DNA of 64,000 bases from Macrothele yani (lineage: Eukaryota; Arthropoda; Arachnida; Araneae; Macrothelidae), in assembly GCA_039090855.1 (NCBI GenBank), contig CM076999.1, positions 115,009,072 through 115,073,071 of the forward strand. The letters run 5' to 3'. This document shows positions 32,720-43,446 of the stretch, in pieces. The notes below the pieces were generated by a model. It had not been told where the DNA came from. It saw only the letters and a program-made list of their open reading frames with translations, and searched no databases. Position numbers and translations under genes: made by a program. How positions within the stretch are numbered: position 1 is the first letter of the stretch; each line of letters starts with the position of its first letter.

Positions 32720-34122
32720 CACTCACGGACAATGAAATTTGCGCACCAAGAAGGAAGCATCGGATTGAACTGAAATTTTATGGACGTAATGATACAGATT
32801 AGGGATACACATGATGGTAGAAATAGACCTGCAGGACAATTACAGAGGAATCTGTGGTACGCAGTCCGGTTATCTTTAATAGCGCGTCGCACCGCCTCGT
32901 GCGGCGATACATGCTGCAATACTGTCCGGCATGGAGGCGAACGGGCGCTTAATGTCCTGCGGCAGACTGGCCCACACCTGTTGGACGGTGTGCTCCAAAT
33001 CCCAGATAGTGCGGCACGGCGGCAGCTGGCATTTCAACTGCACCCACACATGCTCGATAGGAGACACGTCCTGGCAGGCTAAGGAAGTATCTGGACATAA
33101 CGTAGGAAGTGCTGGGCAACCCGAGCCGTGTGCGGGCGGGCATTGCTCTGCTGGTATAGCGCACCTGGAATCCCGGCCAGAAATGGGAGCACATGGGGAA
33201 ATAGGATCTCACCCACATACCGCTAGCCCGTCAATGATTCATCGCACCATTACTAGAGCTGATCGGCTATCGTAGCCAATGGCTCCACAGACCATAATGC
33301 CTGCAGTGAGGGAGGTGTGGCGCTCGATAGCGAGGTTGGGATTGTACCGTCGACCCGGGGACCTCCACACTCGGACACGACGATCATCTGTCCCCGAAAC
33401 GAAGCGACACTCATCGCTAAACACCACACGTCGCCAGTCTGCGGCGTTCCACGTCGCTCTCGTCTGGCACTACTGCAAACGTAGCCGGAGATGTTCTGGT
33501 GTTAATGGCAGCACACATCAGGGGCGCTGGGATCGCATATTCGCTTCCGTGAAGTGTCGGGAAATGGTTCGTGGGCACACAGGAGGCGCTACATCTGCCT
33601 GTATAGTAAATCCGGTCCTCGTGGGATCCGTTCGCGCCTGGTGCGCGATCCGTCGATCCCCTCTACCGGTGGTCATCCTTGTCGGTCCGGAGCCGCTCCG
33701 CCGTGTGGCAGTGCCGTCACGTGTCCACTGCTCCCAACACAGTCTGGCGGTATGGTCAGAACAATCCACGTGACGGGCTATACGGCGCGCCGACCATCCT
33801 GCGGTTTTCAGCCCGATGATCAGGCCTCTCTCAAAATCCGTACGTTGCACAAATCGACGTCTCTGGCGTCTACACGGCGTTCTTGCTACTCTGTACTCTT
33901 GCTTGCGTCGGGCGGTACTTTTCGCTCTCCTGGGGCATCGACTACACGCCGGTTTATAAGGCTGCAGGTTCATACTTGCAGCGCCACCATAAGGTGTGCG
34001 GTCATGCGCGGTCGCACCAAACGTGGATCATTTGCATACCAGCACGCACTGTAGCTATTTGCAAAGTTTCGCGGTTGTAGCATGTTTTCTTCTAGATGCG
34101 CAAATTCCATTGCCCGTGAGTG
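32720..34122 (-). mobile_element. Tc1-like DNA transposon, family D
   Basis: Ends CACTCACGGACAATGAAATT (left) and rc CACTCACGGGCAATGGAATT (right), flanked by TA at 32718-32719 and 34123-34124. 1403 bp. A solo end of the same family lies at 26349. The transposase inside is heavily decayed. Confidence 0.94.
32876..33973 (-). pseudogene. Tc1-like transposase (family D), badly decayed
   Basis: Homology is scattered over three frames. N-terminal FVQRTDFERGLIIGLKTAGW and ARRIARHVDCSDHTARLCWE (HTH); first Asp in VFSDECRF (33239-33427). The second catalytic motif, expected as QQDNARPH, reads QQSNARPH, so the Asp is lost. A TAG replaces Trp before PAR, and a small deletion removes the SPDL that should precede SPIEHVW (32876-33067). 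It ends ACIAARGGATRY. Several independent lesions imply long inactivity. Confidence 0.9.
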
Positions 34123-34128
34123 TATTTG

Positions 34129-34158
34129 AATTTTGAAGCAACATGTTGCTTCAAAATT
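34129..34158. other. Perfect 30-bp palindrome beside Tc1-D
   Basis: Half-site AATTTTGAAGCAACA followed directly by its complement, with no loop. It starts five bases beyond the TA that ends Tc1-D. Single copy. Confidence 0.85.
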
Positions 34159-34448
34159 TAAATTGTACCTGATTCTCAGTAGAGCCGAGAGCATTGATCA
34201 TGTTGCAATTTTCAGCAAATTCATTTTTTTAAATGTTCTTTCAACAATTGCTGTGCTAATGAGTACAAAGAGTGCAACTAAAACAGTGTACCAAGATTAC
34301 CTCTTATACAATCTTGGTACAGTCTACAACCCCCCCCCCCACCCCCGAAATCCAATTGGCTTTGTCGCAATGCTACCTTTGAAGTGTTTAACACAATCGA
34401 CAAAACGGTAAATTCTTCTACTTTGAATTTTTACATCGTGATTCGTGA

Positions 34449-34654
34449 TTGGAGGTTTAACGACCACCGTGAGCAACTCTATGGGGCTATAAGCAGTCGC
34501 CCGTCCCTAATTTAGGGTCACTGGTTCCAGGGAAGGGAGAGAGCCAGTGCCGTAAGACAAACACAACATCCATGCCTCACCGGGATTCGAACCCGGACCC
34601 CTTTCGGACGAATGATCAGAGGCCAGCGCTTAGACCACTGCGACACCGGGGCGG
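34449..34654 (-). mobile_element. tRNA-derived SINE, family A, copy 3
   Basis: Reverse copy of the family A body and head (B box GGTTCGAATCCC, A-box region GTGTCGCAGTGGTCTAAGCG). TGAATTTTTAC occurs at 34424-34434 and 34658-34668 and may be the target duplication. If so, ~14 bases at the left are SINE tail. It lies within the hAT shell. Confidence 0.9.
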
Positions 34655-35063
34655 AAATGAATTTTTACTGCTCAAATGAATTTTTACATTTGAGCATTTT
34701 CGTCTTTAAAATGAAGAGAAATATCAATCAGTGGACCTCTGGTTTGCCATCGGCATATTCCTGGGCAGCAGTTTGCTAGAAGTTTCAAGTAATCAAAATT
34801 CTTTACAATCCTTTTGCGGTATTGCACCAAGAAACCATTCAGAATGCGTGACAGTGCAAATAGATAGCAAACAGAAATAAGCACACCGGACAAAATATTA
34901 GTCATCCCTGTCAGAACTTATCTAATACTGGGTGACGGCGCCTCTGGCTTTAAGGAGGGATTCTTATTTTTTACGCTAAAATTACAGCTTTTTTTTTTTT
35001 TTTTTTTGGAGTGTTTATTGACGAAACTATGCAATCAATTGATTCCAAAGTAGGTACATCTAT

Positions 35064-35929
35064 CAGGGTTCCCACTCAACCTGGAAAACAGGGAAAACCT
35101 GGAATTCTCAGGGAATTTGAAAATGGTTCCAAAAATCAGGGAAAACTCAGGGAAAATTACCCTTTTTAGTAAAAGTCAGGGAAAACTCAGGGAAAAAAAT
35201 ATACCTTTTTTTTTTTTTTGTAAAAATTAATGGATACTTTATTTTGCCAAAAAAACTTATTAAGATTTCAAACTTTTGCTTGCAATTACTGCCTGCCTAG
35301 AATTTGGTAGATCTTACTTTCAGTTATATTAAGTATTTCCTTTATTTTTTAAAAAAAGGTGCAAAATTGAATTTTTAAAATTGCCAGTTTATTAAGCTTT
35401 TGTTCAATTTCTGCAAGCAGTTGTTATGACATGAAACAATTAGGCACAATGGCTCCTGCTTGAAGAAACACTTCACAAGAGAACCAACCAAATGATGGAT
35501 CAAAGTCCTTTGTCTGTTGGTTCTCTTGAAACATGTTTCTTTGAACAGAGCCATTCCATCATTAAGCTTAGCTGCATTGTGTTATAGAAAAACTGAAACT
35601 ATTCAACTGACAGATTTTTTCTTACATATGACCTGTTTCTATGGGAATGTATTTACAAGTTCCATGTCCGGGTAGTATTCACAAAAGTTCACGGAACTTT
35701 GGTACAGAAAATAATGTGCACAGTTAGTTGTTATTAATAAAAAGCAGGTAATTTTATAAAGACAAATTACTTAAGAATTTACAAGTGTGTGCTTTGGTGA
35801 GAAAAATGAATGGAATGGAATGATATGTAACAATTTTTTGCAATATGCCACTCTGGAAAATTTTAAAAACCACCTGGAGAACCTGGAAAAGTCAGGGAAT
35901 ATTTTTATTACTTTTGAGTGGGAACCCTG
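35064..35929. mobile_element. Non-autonomous hAT-like element, 866 bp, 5-bp TSD
   Basis: Perfect 16-base ends CAGGGTTCCCACTCAA at 35064 and its complement at 35914-35929. TCTAT directly abuts both sides. Next to each end are short CAGGGAAAACTCAGGGAAA / CCTGGAAAAGTCAGGGAA subterminal repeats. No coding frame. The terminal sequence is of the hAT kind; a 5-bp target duplication is shorter than the usual 8. Confidence 0.85.
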
Positions 35930-36120
35930 TCTATTTATTATCTTTTCAGGTATACTTATGCAAAACAATTTTTAATAAGTTTCACGAAGAATCACGCCCG
36001 CAAATCCCTCTCGACCATAATAACACTGCGCAAAGTTCTGCTGTTGCTGGTTTCCATTTCTCCACTCCAGATGATCGCAAACAAAAAACTCGAACTGCGT
36101 TTTACTCTATGCACAAGTAG

Positions 36121-36703
36121 TTATCGTTTGATGAACCAGAAAAAAAATTCATACATATTTGAGGAAAAGTGTAGATCAATGCATCCTTCCAGTGCTTACG
36201 TATGGCGCAGAGACGTGGACTTTAACTAAAAGAGACATACAAAGGCTGCAGCCAACTCAAAGTAGCATGGAGAGGTGCATGCTTGGTGTAACCAGGAGAG
36301 ATAAGAAGAGGAACTCGTGGATCCGAAAAATGACAAGAGTGGAAGACATCATGATCAGAGTTAAATCCCTGAAATGGCAATGGGCTGGACATACTGCCAG
36401 AAGGACAGACCATCGATGGGCATCCGAAATTTTAGATTGGATTCCAAGGGACAGGTAAAGACGCAGAAGAATACCACATGGAAGATGGGTGGATGAAATT
36501 CGAAAGTATGCGGGAGTGACATGGAGGAGACTGGCACAAGACAGAGCGTTGTGGAGGAAACTTGGGGAGACCTTCGTCCAGCAGTGGAATGATAATGGTT
36601 GACAATGATGATGATGATATTTGAGGAAATGGTGGCTTGTCATATTCAAATTATTAAGAAAAATATACATAACGTATCGCGGTTCTGGTTCATCAAACGA
36701 TAA
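36121..36703. repeat. 21-bp inverted repeat flanking the RTE fragment
   Basis: TTATCGTTTGATGAACCAGA(A) at 36121-36141 is exactly reversed at 36683-36703. The right copy belongs to the trailer of the transposase-derived gene at 36868-37350; the left may be an inverted remnant of the same trailer. Confidence 0.8.
36159..36603 (+). pseudogene. RTE-like LINE reverse transcriptase C-terminus
   Basis: Frame: ILPVLTYGAETWTLTKRDIQ, MERCMLGVTRRDKKRNSWIR, KSLKWQWAGHTARRTDHRWA, then (after TAA at 36456) GRWVDEIRKYAGVTWRRLAQ, LGETFVQQWNDNG and stop. This is the well-known C-terminal tail of RTE-clade LINE proteins, downstream of the reverse transcriptase. A single nonsense codon interrupts 148 codons. 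It is followed by a GAT-repeat tail (to 36625) typical of these elements. The polymerase domain is missing (5' truncation). Confidence 0.85.
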
Positions 36704-36867
36704 AAGGACGTTTGCTGAACATGCAGTTTTACATTTGAAGTCGATCGGTCCAACAGTTTTTGAAATATCATGCCAACCATTCGCGAAAAAGCTGTTTCGA
36801 GAAAAACGCGTTTAAAGTTTCAAGTACAGTTTACGGAGGCATATCGAGTACTTACAGAATTTTTCTG

Positions 36868-37350
36868 CTAATCTGCTATACCAGGGCCATACAGTGTTCC
36901 TTGCTGTACTTCGTAGAACTCGTTTAGAGACATTTGCTTGTTTCAACGCCTTGTACGAACCTCTTTTGTAGCCTCGAGGCTGCGTCTCGACGATCTCTGC
37001 AGACGCTGTTGGTCCCGCGCGTTGGCAAATATCTTCGTTTGCTAGCCAATAACGATTCCTATCGTTGTCACCATTTTCAGGACGGCAGAAAACGCTTCAT
37101 TAAATATGCTTGCTGCTACATAAGCTGTCGTTTTGATGGTTTTTGAGCCACAGTGAAGATGTTTATCCGCGAATCGCCAAACAGTAGAATTGAAACTGTC
37201 GTTGTTGTTTTGAGTGTCAGCAACCAAACACCTTTCTAGCAACTCCCTTGATGACAAATCGCTGCAAATCGGCTTTATAGCATTTTCGACGTCTTTATGA
37301 AGTGGTGGTTCGTCCAGAGTTTTCTCAGCTTCGGTGAACCCACTGGACAA
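36868..37350 (-). pseudogene. C-terminus of a transposon-derived protein of unassigned superfamily
   Basis: One continuous minus-strand frame interrupted by two stops: LDEPPLHKDVENAIKPICSD, LLERCLVADTQNNNDSFNST, VWRFADKHLHCGSKTIKTTA, FNEAFSAVLKMV, QTKIFANARDQQRLQRSSRR, ending EFYEVQQGTLYGPGIAD and TAG at 36868-36870. The LLxRCLxxxTQNNNxSxNxxxW and YGPGIAD signatures recall a C-terminal region repeated many times in invertebrate genomes in transposase-like proteins. I cannot name the superfamily with certainty. The N-terminal half is absent. Confidence 0.5.
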
Positions 37351-37499
37351 AAATAGATTATAACTTGGCCAATTTTGTGAATATCGACCTGAAATTTAGT
37401 ACACATATTCTTAAGACCTGAAATAATAAAATGACTTAAAAAAATCTATTTTTTTCACGCAAAAAATGAGAATCCCCCCTTAATAACAGCATGTATCCG

Positions 37500-40400
37500 G
37501 TGTAGTAGAGACTCCACGTGGTTGTAGATGTATTAAACATCGATTTGCAGACACTAGTGCGTCAATTGGTCCCGAAGTTCTTGCCAGAGTATATGGGTGT
37601 TTATTCCGGCGGTTCACTTTCTGTTCCAAATATTCCTTCAGATTTTCAATAGGATTTCAATCTGGGGATTTTGCTGGACAGTCGAGGTGAGGCAGTGTTG
37701 CTGATTGTTCGTTGCGCTACTCATACACAATTTTAACCCTGTGTACACGGCAGTTATCGTCTGGGAAGACAGGAGGCGCAATGTGATGCTGCTCCTGGAA
37801 ATGTTTGGCAAAGAGCAGCACTTCGTCTTTCAGAATGCGGAGGTAGGCATGCAGCATGCTGGCTCAAATTCATCGTCAATACAACGAAAGTGTCCATTTC
37901 GGGGTACGAAAAACATCCCCAAAACATCACAGAACCCCCTCCAGCTTGAGCAACACCTTCCACACAATCAGGATTAAAGGCTTCATTGGGCCTGTGATGC
38001 ACTCGTCGCTTCCCATCTTTGGAGTACAAACAAAAACGGGACTCATCAGACCAAATTACTCGTTTCCAATCCTCCACAGTAAAGTTCGACACAATCAGGA
38101 TTAAAGGCTTCATTGGGCCTGCGATGCACTCGTCGCCTCCCATCATTGGAGTACAAACAAAAACGAGACTCATCAGACCAAATTACTCGTTTCCAATCCT
38201 CCACAGTAAAGTTCGACACAATCCGGATTAAAGGCTTCATTGGGCCTGCGATGCACTCGTCGCCTTCCATCATTGGAGTACAAACAAAAACGAGACTCAT
38301 CAGACCAAATTACTCGTTTCCAATCCTCCACAGTAAAGTTCGACACAATCAGGATTAAAGGCTTCATTGGGCCTGCGATGCACTCGTCGCCTCCCATCAT
38401 TGGAGTACAAACAAAAACGAGACTCATCAGACCAAATTACTCGTTTCCAATCCTCCACAGTAAAGTTCGACACAATCAGGATTAAAGGCTTCATTGGTCC
38501 TGCGATGCACTCGTCGCCTCCCATCATTGGAGTACAAACAAAAACGAGACTCATCAGACCAAATTACTCGTTTCCAATCCTCCACAGTAAAGTTCGACAC
38601 AATCAGGATTAAAGGCTTCATTGGGCCTGCGATGCACTCGTCGCCTTCCATCATTGGAGTACAAACAAAAACGAGACTCATCAGACCAAATTACTCGTTT
38701 CCAATCCTCCACAGTAAAGTTCGACACAATCAGGATTAAAGGCTTCATTGGGCCTGCGATGCACTCATAGCCTCTCGTCATTGGAGTACAAACAAAAACG
38801 AGACTCATCAGACCAAATTACTCCTTTCCAATCCTCCACAGTAAAGTTCGACACAATCAGGATTAAAGGCTTCATTGGGCCTGCGATGCACTCATCGCCT
38901 CCCATCATTGGAGTACAAACAAAAACGAGACCCATCAGACCAAATTACTCGTTTCCAATCCTCCACAGTAAAGTTCAACACAATCAGGATTAAAGGCTTC
39001 ATTGGGCCTGCGATGCACTCGTCGCCTCCCATCATTGGAGTACAAACAAAAACGAGACCCATCAGACCAAATTACTCGTTTCCAATCCTCCACAGTAAAG
39101 TTCGACACAATCAGGATTAAAGGCTTCATTGGGCCTGCGATGCACTCGTCGCCTCCCATCTTTGGAGTACAAACAAAAACGAGACTCATCAGACCAAATT
39201 ACTCGTTTCCAATCCTCCACAGTAAAGTTTGACACAATCAGGATTAAAGGCTTCATTGGGCCTGCGATGCACTCATAGCCTCTCGTCATTGGAGTACAAA
39301 CAAAAACGAGACTCATCAGACCAAATTACTCCTTTCCAATCCTCCACAGTAAAGTTCGACACAATCAGGATTAAAGGCTTCATTGGGCCTGCGATGCACT
39401 CATCGCCTCCCATCATTGGAGTACAAACAAAAACGAGACCCATCAGACCAAATTACTCGTTTCCAATCCTCCACAGTAAAGTTCAACACAATCAGGATTA
39501 AAGGCTTCATTGGGCCTGCGATGCACTCATCGCCTCCCATCATTGGAGTACAAACAAAAACGAGACCCATCAGACCAAATTACTCGTTTCCAATCCTCCA
39601 CAGTAAAGTTCAACACAATCAGGATTAAAGGCTTCATTGGGCCTGCGATGCACTCATCGCCTCCCATCATTGGAGTACAAACAAAAACGAGACCCATCAG
39701 ACCAAATTACTCGTTTCCAATCCTCCACAGTAAAGTTCAACACAATCAGGATTAAAGGCTTCATTGGGCCTGCGATGCACTCATCGCCTCCCATCATTGG
39801 AGTACAAACAAAAACTAGACTCATCAGACCAAATTACTCGTTTCCAATCCTCCACAGTAAAGTTCAACACAATCAGGATTAAAGGCTTCATTGGGCCTGC
39901 GATGCACTCATCGCCTCCCATCATTGGAGTACAAACAAAAACTAGACTCATCAGACCAAATTACTCGTTTCCAATCCTCCACAGTAAAGTTCAACACAAT
40001 CAGGATTAAAGGCTTCATTGGGCCTGCGATGCACTCGTCGCCTCCCATCATTGGAGTACAAACAAAAACTAGACTCATCAGACCAAATTACTCGTTTCCA
40101 ATCCTCCACAGTAAAGTTCCACACAATCAGGATTAAAGGCTTCATTGGTCCTGCGATGCACTCGTCGCCTCCCATCTTTGGAGTACAAACAAAAACGAGA
40201 CTCATCAGACCAAATTACTCCTTTCCAATCCTCCACAGTAAAGTTCGACACAATCAGGATTAAAGGCTTCACTGGGCCTGCGATGCACTCGTCGCCTCCC
40301 ATCTTTGGAGTACAAACAAAAACGGGACTCATCAGACCAAATTACTCGTTTCCAATCCTCCACAGTAAAGTTCAACACAATCAGGATTAAAGGCTTCATT

Positions 40401-41584
40401 GGGCCTGCGATGCACTCATAGCCTCTCGTCATTGGAGTACAAACAAAAACAAAACTCATCAGACCAAATTACTCCTTTCCAATCCTCCACAGTAAAGTTC
40501 GACACAATCAGGATTAAAGGCTTCATTGGGCCTGCGATGCACTCGTGGCCTCCCATCATTGGAGTACAAACAAAAACTAGACTCATCAGACCAAATTACT
40601 CGTTTCCAATCCTCCACAGTAAAGTTCGACACAATCAGGATTAAAGGCTTCATTGGGCCTGCGATGCACTCGTCGCCTCCCATCTTTGGAGTACAAACAA
40701 AAACGAGACTCATCAGACCAAATTACTCGTTTCCAATCCTCCACAGTAAAGTTTGACACAATCAGGATTAAAGGCTTCATTGGGCCTGCGATGCACTCGT
40801 AGCCTCCCATCATTGGAGTACAAACAAAAACGAGACTCATCCGACCAAATTACTCGTTTCCAATCCTCCACAGTAAAGTTCGACACAATCAGGATTAAAG
40901 GCTTCATTGGGCCTGCGATGCACTCGTCGCCTCCCATCATTGGAGTACAAACAAAAACGAGACTCATCAGACCAAATTACTCGTTTGCAATCCTCCACAG
41001 TAAAGTTCGACACAATCAGGATTAAAGGCTTCATTGGGCCTGCGATGCACTCGTAGCCTCCCATCATTGGAGTACAAACAAAAACGAGACTCATCAGACC
41101 TCAGACCAAATTACTCGTTTCTAATCCTCCACAGTAAAGTTTTGGTAGCTCTGAGCCCATTGATACGTGCGACTTTGTGACTTGCTGTTAAAAGAGGTTT
41201 CTTCCGAGGTACTCTGCTCCAGATGCCCATCGCATGCCGTTCTCGTTCCAATGTTCTTTCCGAAATTGGTTGCAGTGGACTTTCATTGACAGTTTGGAGA
41301 AATTGTTGCGTGGTTTGGAACCGATTTGCAGTTACTAGGCGTGAAACATGGCGGCGGTCCATGCTGGTGAGAATCTTTCTCGGGCCACAGTCACGTCGCC
41401 AGTTTTCAGTTGACTGCGAACAACACCACTGTTTGCAGACCCGCTGGACAGTACGCTTCGACACACCAACGAATTGTGCGACTTCACTCGCCTTGTGTCC
41501 GTAGGCATGGCCAAACACGATGGCTCTTCTTTGCCAGTCAGTTATGTCTGCCTTACGAGCCATATTGCCGATTAAATTAAACAC
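37500..41584 (-). pseudogene. Tc1-like transposase (family G) split by 25 copies of its own catalytic segment
   Basis: N-terminus at 41584-41111: MARKADITDWQRRAIVFGHA, SEVAQFVGVSKRTVQRVCKQ (HTH), IWSRVPRKKPLLTASHK. Then the array, each unit carrying NFTVEDWKRVIWSDESRFCL, YSNDGRRRVHRRPNEAFNPD and CV, that is, the first catalytic-Asp motif. After the last unit (37955) come GGGSVMFWGCFS, DDNCRVHRVKIV and PAKSPD-stop-NPIENLKEYLEQ. Each unit is 127 bp, one more than a multiple of three, so the frame rotates at every unit and no full-length product is possible. Confidence 0.9.
37955..41145. repeat. 127-bp satellite of transposase origin, 25 units
   Basis: ATTAAAGGCTTCATTGGGCC recurs every 127 bases from 37973 to 41021 (24 exact steps). 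Only the last unit has a small insertion (ATCAGACCTCAGACC). Variant units carrying CTCATAGCCTCTCGTCATTG lie at 38735, 39243 and 40386, i.e. 4 and 9 units apart, which points to block duplication or conversion. Unit length never varies across the array. Confidence 0.97.
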
Positions 41585-42251
41585 ACACGTTGCTCTTCAC
41601 TACTGGACGAGACAGAAATGATCTTATAGCCCACGTCAGTGCTATTTACCTCCCAATAATGCTATCACTGCGCCCTCTGTGCAACCGGTAACTTCCTACT
41701 GTCATTTCTGTTAGGGGTGACTAATTTTTTGCCCGGTGTGCCTACGTAAATAAACCAACTTTGTGGAATGGATGATGGAATGTGAATACGTAAGTGGAAA
41801 GAAATCTGGCAAAATATCAAATGAGGTAAAAAAAATACACTGAGTTACTCAAGGTGGTTTTGGGAACTAAATTTTATCAAATTACGGTTAATCAACAACA
41901 GGCTCTGGCATTTGAACTCTGTGCAGCCAAGCAAGTGCCCAAAAAGTGTTAGTATACAAGTTGGATTTAAAGAAAAATATCAAATTTTCAGCAAAGAATA
42001 GCAAAATTTCCCCGGAAAATAGCAAATAGCATTCAGAAAAATATCATAGAATGGGGCTAAATTAATATAATTTTTTCAATAAAATAGCACGACCTGTCAA
42101 CACTGTCACTGACTGACTGAAGGGTGAATATAGTTTTTTCGCCATGCATTTACACATACCACCACAAAGTCCTTCTTCGACCAGGAGATCAGGTATATCT
42201 TCAAATTGGCCAGTAGTTTTAGTTATCCCACCCATTTAGTCAAACATATTT

Positions 42252-42812
42252 TTGCACGTGTCAGGGCGAGCCACCCTTACAAGACATGACACAAGGGACA
42301 ACTGGAAATTTGTAGGCTCAATTGAATACATATCATACATCTGTAATGTTCTATCTCGCTTGTATTATAAACATAACCTACGAGTTAGTACTAAATGTAT
42401 GTCAACGTACGTTAGAAAAGACCGACGCAAAACCGACATGCTGCAAAAATGGGGAGTGTACAATATTCCTATGCTAGATCCACGATCAAATAAAACCATC
42501 AGTAACTACGTAGGATCTATAAAAAGACAAGTGGGCTTGCGAGTACATGAGCATAAATATAGTTAAAAGGCAAAACTACACAGCACAGCACTGGCTAGGA
42601 ATGTTATTTCTGGTGATATGTATCCAGACTGGGGAAATACCAAACTACTAGCAACAACCGCCTCTTCCCACTCACTACTACGCTTAGAGAGTGTATATAT
42701 CACAGCCCTTGTAGACCAATGCTGCAATGATTACACCCCTGTTGAGTTATCTGAAGATTGGGAACAACTTATTTATGTATTACGTGACAGGTTGTTGTAT
42801 CGAGTAGTATGA
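42252..42812 (+). pseudogene. GIY-YIG endonuclease domain of a Penelope-like element
   Basis: Same frame throughout with one stop (TAA 42564-42566): KFVGSIEYISYICNVLSRLY, LQKWGVYNIPMLDPRSNKTI, YVGSIKRQVGLRVHEHKYS, stop, KAKLHSTALARNVISGDMYP, DWGNTKLLATTASSHSLLRL-E. The order GVYNIP, YVGSxxRxVxLRVxEHK, then ALAR...DW...L..E is that of the GIY-YIG nuclease. GIY is represented by GVY and YIG by YVG. In the intact element the domain cleaves the target for reverse transcription. Single nonsense mutation, so relatively well kept. Confidence 0.65.
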
Positions 42813-42951
42813 CATGTTTTAATTCTAACATAATCTCGTATCATAAATCATCCTCATCATGATTTGCATACACATTTCACAACAGCCACGGCATGTCACG
42901 TGACCAGATCAGATAGTAGGATACCCATGGTTCCCAAGTGTATATATATGT

Positions 42952-42954
<3 letters not shown>

Positions 42955-42986
<32 letters not shown>

Positions 42987-43192
42987 TGGAGGTTTAACGA
43001 CCACCGTGAGCAACTCAATGGGCTATAAGCAGTCGCCCGTCCCTAATTTAGGGTCACTGGTTCCAGGGAAGGGAGAGAACCAGTGCCGTAAGACAAACAC
43101 AACATCCATGCCTGACCGGGATTCGAACCCGGACCCCTTACGGACGAATGATCAGAGGCCAACGCCTTAGACCACTGCGCCACCGGGGCGGC
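42955..43192 (-). mobile_element. tRNA-derived SINE, family A, copy 4, with perfect 10-bp TSD
   Basis: Full-length reverse copy with a long poly-T (poly-A) tail of about 30 bases, body and tRNA head (B box GGTTCGAATCCC). TATATGTTAT is present at 42945-42954 and exactly repeated at 43193-43202. The intact tail and TSD make this the youngest-looking SINE in the window. Confidence 0.97.
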
Positions 43193-43446
43193 TATATGTT
43201 ATCGAACTGGCGTTTATATCAGTACATCTGAAGAAGAAGTGAGTGTCATTTCGAAAGAACTAATGCATGTTTTAACCTGTATATAGTTTTTCATCTTTTA
43301 AAATAAATCGTGCTAAAACGGTATTCCACTGCAGCCTATTTTCAATATAGTTCCTCTTCACAATGCCGTCTACATTGTGGTGCCCTCTCTTGATGCTGAA
43401 AGTACACGCAGTCAGATCCGTTACACTATAAATAAGAAACAAGCTA

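Larger units (their letters stand above)
37449..41742 (-). mobile_element. Tc1-like DNA transposon, family G, swollen by an internal tandem array
   Basis: Right end rc GGCACACCGGGCAAAAAATT then AGTCACCCC. The left end near 37450-37480 is a decayed match (CACGCAAAAAATGAGAATCC). Without the array (about 3.05 kb in excess of one unit) the element would be about 1.25 kb, a normal Tc1 size. The left boundary is approximate. Confidence 0.8.
31417..42105. mobile_element. hAT-like shell, 10.7 kb with nested insertions
   Basis: Ends CAGTGTTTCTAGGTC (31417) and rc CAGTGTTGACAGGTC (42105) are followed inward by AAAATAGCAA-type AT-rich DNA on both sides. The flanks TCATTGAC (31409-31416) and TCACTGAC (42106-42113) match at 7 of 8 bases, the hAT target-duplication length. 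The interior holds a minisatellite, Tc1-D, a SINE, another hAT-like element, an RTE tail, a transposase-derived pseudogene and Tc1-G. No hAT transposase of its own was recognised. The pairing of ends 10.7 kb apart is inference from sequence and TSD. Confidence 0.65.
42120..43330 (+). mobile_element. Penelope-like element 3' remnant, interrupted by a SINE
   Basis: A GIY-YIG-like frame (42252-42812) is followed by a trailer containing ACATCTGAAGAAGAAGTGAG and TGTCATTTCGAAAGAACTAA (43222-43265), typical of Penelope-like 3' ends. SINE copy 4 splits the trailer at 42955-43192. Boundaries are approximate; the reverse transcriptase part is absent. Confidence 0.6.

Noticed and set aside
37856..41025. 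Many ~81-84-codon frames on both strands
   Set aside because: Shadows of the 127-bp array; the frame rotates each unit so none is a real gene.
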